A stretch of 52,468 nt of DNA, taken from positions 1 through 52,468 of IMG/VR virus record IMGVR_UViG_3300005663_000006; one strand, written 5' to 3'. Positions 41,222 to 47,915 of this stretch are shown one piece after another; positions within the stretch are counted from its first letter, which is position 1, and each line of letters opens with the position of its first letter. The notes beneath the pieces are model-generated. The model was given only the letters and a program-made list of their open reading frames with translations. It was not told the origin of the DNA and did no database searches. Position numbers and translations under genes: made by a program. The stretch is from a virus.

Positions 41222-41743
41222 ATGAGCAAGGCACCACACGGTACACCAGAAATTAAAGCCCTCGCATCCATAAAACATAGAGACGGAGAAACACACAGAG
41301 AAATAGCCGAACAATTAGGAATATCCAGATCTACATCAGAACGATGGATCAGCGAACACGCAACCGAGACAAGCAAAGAATCCCTGGAACAAATAAAAGA
41401 AGCAATCGAAAAAGCAGACTACGCCTTCCTAGCACAATCTGCATATATACAGTCTTTAATAACTAATACTATTATAAAGAAAATACACGGCAATGAATTA
41501 GACCACCTGAGCCTGCAGGAACTATTCAGAGCGGGCGTAGAAGAAGGCAAAAGATATGGTATCAGGACCGATAAGGTCTTGATGAGGGAAGGAGGGGTCA
41601 TTCCAGGGGCCCCTGCGCCCTCTGTGGCGGCTCTGTTGGCCCTTGCGCTGTCCAGGGCTGAGATGGATAGGGCGGCTGCTGAGCGCATTAAGGCCGAGAC
41701 TAAGGCATACGAGGCCAGCTACAAGGAGAAGCTTGTCAATTAG
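41222..41743 (+). CDS. terS: Putative small terminase subunit with HTH (173 aa)
   Basis: HREIAEQLGISRSTSERWISEH (about residues 25-46) is a Myb/HTH-like DNA-binding helix pair as in small terminases. The rest is helical, with a Glu/Ala-rich C-terminal oligomerisation region. The large terminase is 6 kb downstream, farther than usual. The first 120 codons are A-rich with AGA and ATA codons; the last 50 are G/C-rich, a clear change of composition inside the gene. Confidence 0.55.
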   Translation: MSKAPHGTPEIKALASIKHRDGETHREIAEQLGISRSTSERWISEHATETSKESLEQIKEAIEKADYAFLAQSAYIQSLITNTIIKKIHGNELDHLSLQELFRAGVEEGKRYGIRTDKVLMREGGVIPGAPAPSVAALLALALSRAEMDRAAAERIKAETKAYEASYKEKLVN

Positions 41744-41747
41744 TCCT

Positions 41748-42044
41748 ATGAATGGGCGATATGCCCAGCTTCCGATAATATCTATTAAGTTAACTGTCTA
41801 TCATATCAATAGGATACAGCGAGACAGGGCGTCTATCCTTCCCGAGGGTCATAATCAAACGAATATAGAGCGCATGGAGCCTGTGACCGTGACGCATTGG
41901 CATGGTGGGGCGGGGGCCGTGGTCCTGGACCTGGACAGGCAATCTCTGGAAAATGAAGGGGGGGGGAGCCCCCAAACGCACTCAGAATGTGAATATACTG
42001 TCCGTAACGGGAATTTTTTCTGGAAGGGTTTAGCCTGTGGATGA
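41748..42044 (+). other. Leader region of the XRE gene holding a doubtful 98-aa frame
   Basis: An open frame runs across this 290-base stretch, but its end encodes the repeated leader element found before other genes, so the frame is more likely noncoding. Codon choice is irregular and there is a GGGGGGG tract. I see no other gene here; it probably holds regulation for the gene at 42037. Confidence 0.45.
42007..42021 (+). promoter_or_regulatory. Repeated leader element, copy 1
   Basis: ACGGGAATTTTTTCT, 30 bases before the start of the XRE gene at 42037. The flanks also match copy 2 (TATACTGTC before, GGGTTT and GCCT after). Confidence 0.75.
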
Positions 42045-42261
42045 GTTTTTCAATTCAAGCATCGCTACCCAAATCAAAACACTTCGCAAGCAACGGGATT
42101 GGACGCAGGAGGATTTAGCGAAAAAAGCGAATATGAAGCAAGCAAGAATTTCACTTTTAGAAAATGCAAGTTATTCATCATGGAGCATGAGCACACTAAG
42201 AAGGCTAGCCGAGGCGTTCGACTTAACTTTATATGTTACGTTTGAGGTGGCTAATGATTAA
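42037..42261 (+). CDS. XRE-family HTH regulator (74 aa)
   Basis: GTG start with GGAAGGG upstream. A Cro/C1-type HTH: IKTLRKQRDWTQEDLAKKA, then ARISLLENASY and a third helix; the length fits a one-domain repressor or antitoxin. It is the first gene bearing the repeated leader element, so it could control itself and the other genes that carry it. Confidence 0.82.
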   Translation: MDEFFNSSIATQIKTLRKQRDWTQEDLAKKANMKQARISLLENASYSSWSMSTLRRLAEAFDLTLYVTFEVAND

Positions 42262-43036
42262 CAAGGAATTGCTGGAGAGGAAGTTTGTTGGGATGGGCTC
42301 TCGCGTGAAGTTTCGTTCGTTGGTTCGCAGGCATCGTGACGATGGTGCGGTAATATCGGTTGATGTGGGTCGAGACAGGCGGGGGGAGTTCTTTGATGTG
42401 CGCCTGCTTCCCGATTCTCGGCTCGACTTACTTGTTATGGACGTTCAGGCCAAGGACCGCCATCTTTTGCTTATGGTCAAGGGCGAGGGACTGTTTCACA
42501 AGTATCTCTGCGGGCACGATGAGCGCCATTGGTTTGTAGCGGCTGTTCCTGAGTCTTCGGGGGCGTCAAGTGTTAGCCAGGCGATGGATGCACTCAGGCC
42601 CGAAATGGTGAAAGAAGCGAGGGGCTACATCCGTCAAGGCGAATGGTTTTTTATTCCTGCTCCCGGAAAAGAGATAGAAGATATACTCGTCTTGAAGAAG
42701 GAGTCGTTGATTCGAGGTGGGGGCAAGCCACATGTTGCTGAGTTTTTGTGTCGAGAGGGCGGCACCCTCGTCTACGTCAATCGGTTAAACCCCAACGGAC
42801 TTACCCAGGAAGAATATGAGGAAGGCTTGAAAAACATTAAAGTCGCAAGGGAGCGAGGCGAGATTGTGCCGGGAGGGGGCCCTTTCACAAGAATGATGCG
42901 GGATATGGATGTCTATGTTAAAGGTCGCATATCACATTCTGACCATGCGACCGTTACACTCAATGTATGGCATAGGGTGGCGATGAATACTGAGAATCAA
43001 TCGAACGCGATGGCGTTTGTGGCTTTTCTGGATTAA
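42254..43036 (+). CDS. Hypothetical protein of a bacterial/phage family (260 aa)
   Basis: Overlaps the XRE gene by eight bases. The segments VDVGRDRRGEFFDVRL, VQAKDRHLLLMVK and CGHDERHWFVAAVPE recall a conserved family of unknown function that I have seen in diverse bacteria and mobile elements. Alpha/beta with a basic C-terminal half. Pairing with an XRE gene is reminiscent of toxin-antitoxin layouts, but size and lack of a toxin motif argue against a firm call. Confidence 0.6.
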   Translation: MINKELLERKFVGMGSRVKFRSLVRRHRDDGAVISVDVGRDRRGEFFDVRLLPDSRLDLLVMDVQAKDRHLLLMVKGEGLFHKYLCGHDERHWFVAAVPESSGASSVSQAMDALRPEMVKEARGYIRQGEWFFIPAPGKEIEDILVLKKESLIRGGGKPHVAEFLCREGGTLVYVNRLNPNGLTQEEYEEGLKNIKVARERGEIVPGGGPFTRMMRDMDVYVKGRISHSDHATVTLNVWHRVAMNTENQSNAMAFVAFLD

Positions 43037-43121
43037 ATATGCCCTCACGTGGTTTTTTTTGAGAGAGGGTTCGGGTGGTGGTCGATGCCCATGATGCTGA
43101 AATGGAATTATACTGTCTCTC

Positions 43122-43136
43122 GTGGGAATTTTTTCT
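43122..43136 (+). promoter_or_regulatory. Repeated leader element, copy 2
   Basis: GTGGGAATTTTTTCT, 32 bases before the start at 43154, followed by AGGAGGG. TATACTGTC stands upstream as in copy 1. A degenerate copy (ACGTGGTTTTTTTT) lies at 43047. Confidence 0.75.
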
Positions 43137-43153
43137 AGGAGGGTTTTTGCCTT

Positions 43154-43423
43154 GTGAGTGTTTCTGGTTATGAGGGTTATGGTGGCGGGGAGGTTTTTTT
43201 CCGTCGTACCACGACTCCTTGGTATTTGCTGGATGTTTTGACGAAGGCTGATGGAGAGGCTGGTTTGGTTTATGCGACTAAGCGGGAAGCCAGGGTTGCT
43301 GCGAGTGCTATTCGTAGTGTCGGGTGGATGCCTCGATTAGAGAGGTGTTCGTGGGGGCCTCGTTCGCACCTGAAGAGGCGCTTTAGATATACCTGGAAGG
43401 CCGAATGGCGCGTTATGTGGTGA
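43154..43423 (+). CDS. Small basic protein (89 aa)
   Basis: GTG start, AGGAGGG upstream. Gly/Tyr-rich start, then strongly basic with many Arg and Trp residues. Unknown. Confidence 0.55.
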   Translation: MSVSGYEGYGGGEVFFRRTTTPWYLLDVLTKADGEAGLVYATKREARVAASAIRSVGWMPRLERCSWGPRSHLKRRFRYTWKAEWRVMW

Positions 43424-43429
43424 CCCGCC

Positions 43430-43444
43430 ACGGGATTTTTTTCT
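43430..43444 (+). promoter_or_regulatory. Repeated leader element, copy 3
   Basis: ACGGGATTTTTTTCT, 28 bases before the start at 43458. CCCG upstream pairs with CGGG to give a 4-bp hairpin before the T-run. Confidence 0.72.
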
Positions 43445-43457
43445 TAGGATTTAGAGC

Positions 43458-43727
43458 ATGGCCATGGCATTTGATAAATTTCAGAAACTCGACAGTTTTT
43501 TAAAGTTAGAGCCCGGCTGGGATAGCTATGGTGCCCCTGCAATTTCCAGAAAAGCTTTATTCGCGGCTCAGAATATAATGTTTCATCTTTTGACCAACGC
43601 CCCTTCTTTTATTGGTCCGACATCCCACGGTGGCGTTCATTTAGAATGGAATCATGGTGGCTATAGCATTGAGATTGAGATTGGTCCCAATGGTAAGATA
43701 TCTGAGGCTTGTTTTTTTGATGATTAA
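43458..43727 (+). CDS. Small conserved-type protein (89 aa)
   Basis: LEPGWDSYGAPAIS and the later GGVHLEWNHGGYSIEIEIGPNG match a compact family I recognise from phages and mobile elements, often described as hypothetical. Two strands and helices form a single domain. Function unknown. Confidence 0.68.
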   Translation: MAMAFDKFQKLDSFLKLEPGWDSYGAPAISRKALFAAQNIMFHLLTNAPSFIGPTSHGGVHLEWNHGGYSIEIEIGPNGKISEACFFDD

Positions 43728-43733
43728 TCCGCC

Positions 43734-43748
43734 AGGGGAATTTTTTCT
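43734..43748 (+). promoter_or_regulatory. Repeated leader element, copy 4
   Basis: AGGGGAATTTTTTCT, 36 bases before the start at 43770. Confidence 0.72.
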
Positions 43749-43769
43749 GTAATAGTTTGAGGGGGTTAT

Positions 43770-43895
43770 ATGGTTTGGTTTGCTCTTGTCATCTCGCTTG
43801 GCTTTATTCTTATCTGTCTGGCTCTGTGGATAATCAATGCATGGCTTAAGGAATTAGATTCGCGGGTGGCTGAATTGGAGAGACGCAAGGCATGA
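43770..43895 (+). CDS. Single-helix membrane peptide with coiled tail (41 aa)
   Basis: GAGGGGG precedes the ATG. One hydrophobic helix (3-25) followed by a charged helical tail. ATGA overlap with a 23-aa frame that crosses element copy 5 and is doubtful. Confidence 0.55.
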   Translation: MVWFALVISLGFILICLALWIINAWLKELDSRVAELERRKA

Positions 43896-43942
43896 CGTTC
43901 AGGGATATGATTGAAAGGGTTCGTTTAGAGGTGGGTTGTTCC

Positions 43943-43958
43943 ACGGGAATTTTTTTCA
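43943..43958 (+). promoter_or_regulatory. Repeated leader element, copy 5
   Basis: ACGGGAATTTTTTTCA, 38 bases before the start at 43981. TTCC upstream pairs with GGAA. Confidence 0.72.
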
Positions 43959-43980
43959 CATAGTTTAGGAGGTGTGCGAC

Positions 43981-44220
43981 ATGGGTAACGAGGTAATTGT
44001 TCAGTTGGAAGAGTGTGAGTATTCGGGTTGGAGAATAAGGTTAATTTTTCCCCTCAAGAATATGCATGGGAAGCCTTCTAGTGCCGACCTTGACTATTGG
44101 GAGGATAGCGAGGAGATGAGTGAGTCTGGGGCTGTTCATGTGGCGAGGGTGGTTGCTGATTTGTTCGTGAATGCGAAGGCACAGTATCGGGTTCCCAAGC
44201 ATGAGATTACGGAGCTTTAA
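43981..44220 (+). CDS. Hypothetical protein (79 aa)
   Basis: AGGAGGTG precedes ATG 43981. Alpha/beta with an acidic middle. TAATG coupling to the next frame. Unknown. Confidence 0.6.
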   Translation: MGNEVIVQLEECEYSGWRIRLIFPLKNMHGKPSSADLDYWEDSEEMSESGAVHVARVVADLFVNAKAQYRVPKHEITEL

Positions 44221-44366
44221 TGCCTGGCGTGAGGCTATATCAGCAATGGTGGATTTATTGGTGTAGGCATTATGGTTATGGGGCGGACCAGCTTCCCCGC
44301 GTTGGGCGCAGATACAACATTGGGCACAATGAGTTAGGTTCCGCTTTGGCCGTTCCCGGGGTTTAG
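44220..44366 (+). CDS. Aromatic small protein (48 aa)
   Basis: ATG overlaps the previous stop. Trp/Tyr/Arg-rich, one Cys. After it, a 57-base gap holds an 18-aa frame with little support. Confidence 0.45.
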   Translation: MPGVRLYQQWWIYWCRHYGYGADQLPRVGRRYNIGHNELGSALAVPGV

Positions 44367-44425
44367 GACATGTCTATTTCTCGCAGGGGTTTTTTAGGTG
44401 GTGTTGCGTGGCGGAAGGTAGTATA

Positions 44426-44527
44426 ATGCGGGAACATTTTATTGGGATTGCTTTCACGCTTATTTTGGCTATTGTCAGTTTCATTTTTCTTGCTGAGTTA
44501 TCCGGCTGGTGGTTGGGGGTTAAGTGA
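44426..44527 (+). CDS. Single-helix membrane peptide (33 aa)
   Basis: ATG in TAATG arrangement. A hydrophobic helix fills residues 5-25. Coupled to the next gene by a TGATG junction. Confidence 0.5.
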   Translation: MREHFIGIAFTLILAIVSFIFLAELSGWWLGVK

Positions 44528-44721
44528 TGATTAGTCGGGAAAATTCAGATGCTCTTTGCGGATTTTTATTTTTGGTCTTGATATTCCTTCTTTGTCTTAT
44601 TGTGCTTCCCACAAGAGAGTTCTTAATTTTTTTTAGTGTTTTAGCGGTTGTCGGAACAATCGCCTCGATGTTGGTTCTTAAATATGCATGGCGACTCCGT
44701 AAGTGGGATAACGATGACTAA
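44527..44721 (+). CDS. Two-helix membrane protein (64 aa)
   Basis: ATG 44527 (GTG 44524 also possible). Two hydrophobic helices (9-28, 32-52) with a basic Arg-rich end. Eight-base overlap downstream. Confidence 0.58.
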   Translation: MISRENSDALCGFLFLVLIFLLCLIVLPTREFLIFFSVLAVVGTIASMLVLKYAWRLRKWDNDD

Positions 44722-44911
44722 AGCCATCCGCTACCCAGAAAATCATTCCAAGTTCGTCAAGCGTCCTGTGAGGGCCTACGAGGAAAAGATACGAACGTGT
44801 CTGGGGATTACTTGGCATGGCGAATATTGCGATGCGAAGTTTTTGTCGTGGGGGCCCCAGAATAGGTTCTGCGGTAAATGCGGGACGAAGCAGAGGGGGG
44901 CGGGGTTTTGA
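44714..44911 (+). CDS. Basic zinc-ribbon protein (65 aa)
   Basis: Contains a single Cys near the middle, YCDAKF, and FCGKCGTK near the end, giving a four-Cys ribbon. TGATG coupling to the next gene. Confidence 0.58.
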   Translation: MTKAIRYPENHSKFVKRPVRAYEEKIRTCLGITWHGEYCDAKFLSWGPQNRFCGKCGTKQRGAGF

Positions 44912-45117
44912 TGTCTGGATTAGTTGATGCGATATTAACCATTCAGCGCAGACTGGACAATATTGAGGATTTTTTGATTGGGATATTTAACAGCCAAGAT
45001 GGTAGCGTCACCATCGGTCAGGTGACCAAGATGAAAGAGTTTCACTCGGTCGTTGAGGAATTGCGCAAGAGCCCTACATTGATTAAACCGGGTGAATATC
45101 CAATGGGAGTTCCCTAA
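44911..45117 (+). CDS. Helical protein (68 aa)
   Basis: Coupled start. Amphipathic helices with Ile/Leu repeats and a Gly-rich end. Its stop lies within the first copy of the direct repeat at 45115-45130. Confidence 0.55.
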   Translation: MSGLVDAILTIQRRLDNIEDFLIGIFNSQDGSVTIGQVTKMKEFHSVVEELRKSPTLIKPGEYPMGVP

Positions 45118-45130
45118 ATGCCCACCTGGA
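45115..45130. repeat. 16-bp direct repeat, copy 1
   Basis: TAAATGCCCACCTGGA, repeated at 45375-45390. The copies start 260 bp apart and bracket the gene at 45138. Each carries a stop and an ATG CCC ACC TGG (MPTW) start; only copy 2 leads into a long frame. Confidence 0.8.
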
Positions 45131-45137
45131 TTTTAGA

Positions 45138-45377
45138 ATGAACTATTCTGAAATCGTCGCAAAAGTTAAGGAGTGCCTCGATGATAAGAGACCAATATAC
45201 CATGAAGATTTGGCAAAATTTCTTAGCGGTGTTTATAACGAACCCTCGCTTATGAATGTAAAGGGATTTGTTATGAGCCGGGAATTTATAGATATTTTGG
45301 TGGAAGGTGAAATTTGGAACATGAAAAATGCGTGGCGGAAACACAAATTTGAAGCGGCGCGTAGAATGGGGCCATAA
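45138..45377 (+). CDS. Small hypothetical protein between direct repeats (79 aa)
   Basis: Helical, charged, A/T-richer than its neighbours. It fills the space between the two repeat copies, so it may be an insertion or a duplication product. Unknown. Confidence 0.6.
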   Translation: MNYSEIVAKVKECLDDKRPIYHEDLAKFLSGVYNEPSLMNVKGFVMSREFIDILVEGEIWNMKNAWRKHKFEAARRMGP

Positions 45378-45390
45378 ATGCCCACCTGGA
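45375..45390. repeat. 16-bp direct repeat, copy 2
   Basis: Second TAAATGCCCACCTGGA, at the start of the 82-aa gene at 45378. Confidence 0.8.
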
Positions 45391-45626
45391 CGCTCTGGCT
45401 TCTGTTTTTAACGACATGGAATTATTCGGGCGTCGCCATGACCCCAGGATTTGTGTCGTGGATGCTCTATGAGACTAGGACTGAGTGCCTGCAGGCGGCC
45501 AAGACGTTGATTCAGCCGACTGTCTGTATGACCGTTGATATGCCCCACCCGTATCCCATAGCAATGACTGAGAGCGAATACGAAGAGGCGATGCGTGAGA
45601 AGAGGATAAAGGAGGAGGCGTTTTAG
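45378..45626 (+). CDS. Signal-like small protein (82 aa)
   Basis: Begins with MPTWTLWLLFL, a membrane-type segment, then a two-Cys region and an acidic helix. Could be an anchored periplasmic protein with a disulfide. Confidence 0.58.
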   Translation: MPTWTLWLLFLTTWNYSGVAMTPGFVSWMLYETRTECLQAAKTLIQPTVCMTVDMPHPYPIAMTESEYEEAMREKRIKEEAF

Positions 45627-45806
45627 GTGAACCTTGACCCTCGCCCCCTATTTTATGGTTTCTGCTTCTTTATTTTGCTGGTGTCGGTGCTAATGATGAT
45701 TCGCACTTGCAAGCGTGATTTTATAAGCAGGGCATCTGGCCCGTCTCAAGCGTGGGCAACTTGTCAGAAGGCGTCTAGCGTCGGTGTGAGATTGAATGGG
45801 TGCTGA
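45627..45806 (+). CDS. Membrane-anchored small protein (59 aa)
   Basis: GTG start directly after the previous stop; GGAGGAGGCG upstream. One hydrophobic helix (8-27), then a basic region with several Cys. Confidence 0.5.
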   Translation: MNLDPRPLFYGFCFFILLVSVLMMIRTCKRDFISRASGPSQAWATCQKASSVGVRLNGC

Positions 45807-45807
45807 G

Positions 45808-46041
45808 ATGAGCAAAGGAATTGAATTTCGTGATGGCAAAATATTCAAAGTTCCATTTTCAAATAGGTCAGAATATCTTCACGCCCTCTGGCTTCAGTAT
45901 TTGGGTGAGAAACGGGTAGATGAGTCGAAAAGAGTGGTCGGTTTTGATAGCCCCGACGTCCACAGGCTTCGCAGGATTGCCGAGACTGAGCATAAGCTAA
46001 TGAATCCGGCCGAGGGCGTTCACTTCGAGGGGGATGGATGA
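45808..46041 (+). CDS. Hypothetical protein (77 aa)
   Basis: Begins after a GCTGAG leader at ATG 45808; a GTG-type upstream start would overlap the previous gene. Alpha/beta; His-rich end. Unknown. Confidence 0.58.
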   Translation: MSKGIEFRDGKIFKVPFSNRSEYLHALWLQYLGEKRVDESKRVVGFDSPDVHRLRRIAETEHKLMNPAEGVHFEGDG

Positions 46042-46237
46042 GATGGTGGAGGCAGGGAAATCTAAGGCGATGGAAGCGGCTAGGAATCTACGCTCAAATT
46101 TATGCAGGGAGTTAATGGAGCGAGAAGGCATCTCTGCTCCGGTCCCACCATCGTTCCTAGCGATGGCAAAAACAGCCCTAGACCTTCTAAACATAATCGA
46201 ATTGATAATAATTGAAAACGCGGAGCGGGAGGAATGA
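46034..46237 (+). CDS. Helical small protein (67 aa)
   Basis: Eight-base overlap with the previous gene. Two helices, one hydrophobic near the end (Leu/Ile). Coupled ATGA to the next gene. Confidence 0.55.
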   Translation: MDEMVEAGKSKAMEAARNLRSNLCRELMEREGISAPVPPSFLAMAKTALDLLNIIELIIIENAEREE

Positions 46238-46770
46238 ACGATAACGCCTACATCGGCCCATGCCACCACTGCCAAGGAGAAATTGGCGAGAACGATAGCT
46301 ACGTCCAGAGGGGTAGCTTGGAGGGCGACGAGATAGAGCAGTTTCATGTCCGATGCTTTAGGGAAGTGGAGCCCAAGGGGGAGCATGGAATGATGTTGAG
46401 AAAATTCGGATGGTTGATACTCTTTCTTTTGTCTCTGAGCATTTCATTTCCGGCATACGCCCAGCCCGAACTGAAGGTGGGGCAGAAGGTAGAATTGTTC
46501 AAGGGGGCGACAGGTATTTCGGGAAAGTGTTTTATTGTAAGACTAGACAAAGATGGAACGGTGTGGTGTAGCACTAACAGATTGGGTTATTCTGCGACGG
46601 CCTACGACGACTACCGCATCCTCAACCCCGCCCCCAGGCCGGAGTTTAAGTTGCCGAGCAATTGGGAGTTTTGTAGCGACTGCGGCGAGAAAAACAGACT
46701 GTCTATTTGGGAGAACGACAAAGCCATCGCCGACGAACTGCGTTGGCTACGGAAAAAGATTGAAAAATAA
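46234..46770 (+). CDS. Zinc-finger plus secreted-domain fusion, or two stacked genes (178 aa)
   Basis: Residues 1-50 hold CHHCQGE and a later His and Cys (FHVRC), a PARP/LIM-like zinc pattern. At residues 53-76 a complete signal peptide begins (MMLRKFGW..., cleavage near AYA), followed by a 100-residue beta-rich domain with two Cys pairs. An internal ribosome site (AAGGGGGAG) lies six to seven bases before the ATG at 46390. It may express a short secreted protein as well as the full chain. Confidence 0.6.
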   Translation: MNDNAYIGPCHHCQGEIGENDSYVQRGSLEGDEIEQFHVRCFREVEPKGEHGMMLRKFGWLILFLLSLSISFPAYAQPELKVGQKVELFKGATGISGKCFIVRLDKDGTVWCSTNRLGYSATAYDDYRILNPAPRPEFKLPSNWEFCSDCGEKNRLSIWENDKAIADELRWLRKKIEK

Positions 46771-47584
46771 ACTGTGGATTTTAATTCTTGCGCCACTCCT
46801 GTTTTTTCTTGTGGTGGGAGGGCTGCTTGGAATTTCTCCTAGTCTGAGGGCCTACGTCTACCGAGAGTTCAGCTACCAGATACTCGCGGACCGATTTGAT
46901 AACACCGAGGAGGTCAGAAAATATGTATACGAAAATGCCTCGGTTCTAAAATCTCGCAAAGCTTGGCCGTTCAAGAAAGAAGCAGTCATATATACAAATC
47001 CCTGGTATTATCTTGAGCGCGGAATGGCCTTCTGCGACCAGTTAGACGTATTGATGGCCCAAATACTAAGGAAGAAGGGCACGAAGAGGTCTTTCGTCGT
47101 TTGGTATATCGACAGGAAGAAAGGAACGTCCCCGCATTCGATACTCTATGTGGAAGATGAAAAGAAGTTCTACGACCCATTGGTTGAAGAGGGCATCCTT
47201 CTGCCCATGAAAGATTACAATTTCAGGTTGGCGATGTTGACGACACCATCGCTTGTCGATTCGCTCACTCGATGGTCTTTTCGCATCTTTGGCCCTCGAC
47301 TCGCCTACATATATCAGGACTTCTACCTCTGGATGCTCGGTCCGGAGGTTCCTAGTGTAACTAAGGCTATGAAGCACTACGGCCCTCCGGCGATGGAGCT
47401 TGAGCCAAAATTGTTGTTCTACTATAAAGCTATAAACTATCAGCTTTACGGAAGGAAAAAAGCTGCAAGGTGGTACTACTACAAACTTATCAATGTGTCT
47501 GTTGGAGAAGAGGACAAGGATAGAGATAGGCTTGCTCGTCGGTTTTATTATATGATGTATGGGAAGGACGGCAATGAAACCTGA
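46760..47584 (+). CDS. Membrane-anchored transglutaminase-like protein (274 aa)
   Basis: The TTG at 46760 is the first sensible start; the frame before it overlaps the previous gene. A signal anchor (residues 5-26) is followed by the order RGMAFCDQL (C92), SPHSILYV (H126) and KKFYDPLVEEG (D139), the Cys-His-Asp order of transglutaminase-like and related cysteine-protease folds. It could crosslink or cleave envelope proteins or peptidoglycan-linked peptides from outside the inner membrane. The remainder is helical with Tyr-rich segments. Enzyme activity is inferred. Confidence 0.6.
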   Translation: MKNKLWILILAPLLFFLVVGGLLGISPSLRAYVYREFSYQILADRFDNTEEVRKYVYENASVLKSRKAWPFKKEAVIYTNPWYYLERGMAFCDQLDVLMAQILRKKGTKRSFVVWYIDRKKGTSPHSILYVEDEKKFYDPLVEEGILLPMKDYNFRLAMLTTPSLVDSLTRWSFRIFGPRLAYIYQDFYLWMLGPEVPSVTKAMKHYGPPAMELEPKLLFYYKAINYQLYGRKKAARWYYYKLINVSVGEEDKDRDRLARRFYYMMYGKDGNET

Positions 47585-47864
47585 CTGTCGATATTGCGAA
47601 CATGCCCGCGTAAAGTACATATTTAAGGAACCCATGACGGTTGCTGATATTCTGAAGAATGAGAGCAATTCACGCGGCCCGCTTAGACCCGAATACTTCA
47701 GGCCCACATCGGCCCAAGTGACTACAGTAGAAATATTCTGCGAAGAGGGCTACTGGAAGAATATGTTCGGTGGCGATATTACATTCGACCACATGGGTGC
47801 GTTGGACGGTTCTTATATTCAGACCGCCGCTGCGGGGTGTAAGGATTTCGAGGAGATGGATTAG
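47574..47864 (+). CDS. Cysteine small protein (96 aa)
   Basis: ATG 47574 overlaps the previous gene by 11 bases. CRYC near the start and two later Cys suggest a zinc site. Precedes the large terminase. Unknown. Confidence 0.58.
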   Translation: MKPDCRYCEHARVKYIFKEPMTVADILKNESNSRGPLRPEYFRPTSAQVTTVEIFCEEGYWKNMFGGDITFDHMGALDGSYIQTAAAGCKDFEEMD

Positions 47865-47915
47865 GTGAATGATGGAGGTGTTGTTTTAATCTAAGGGGGT
47901 AGGCCATGAAACTAA

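Noticed and set aside
41748-42044. 98-aa frame before the XRE gene as a coding gene
   Set aside because: Its end is the repeated noncoding leader element; composition and codons look random. Kept only as a leader region.
47066-47707. Reverse-strand frame of 213 aa
   Set aside because: Antisense to the transglutaminase-like gene with strong forward coding signals.
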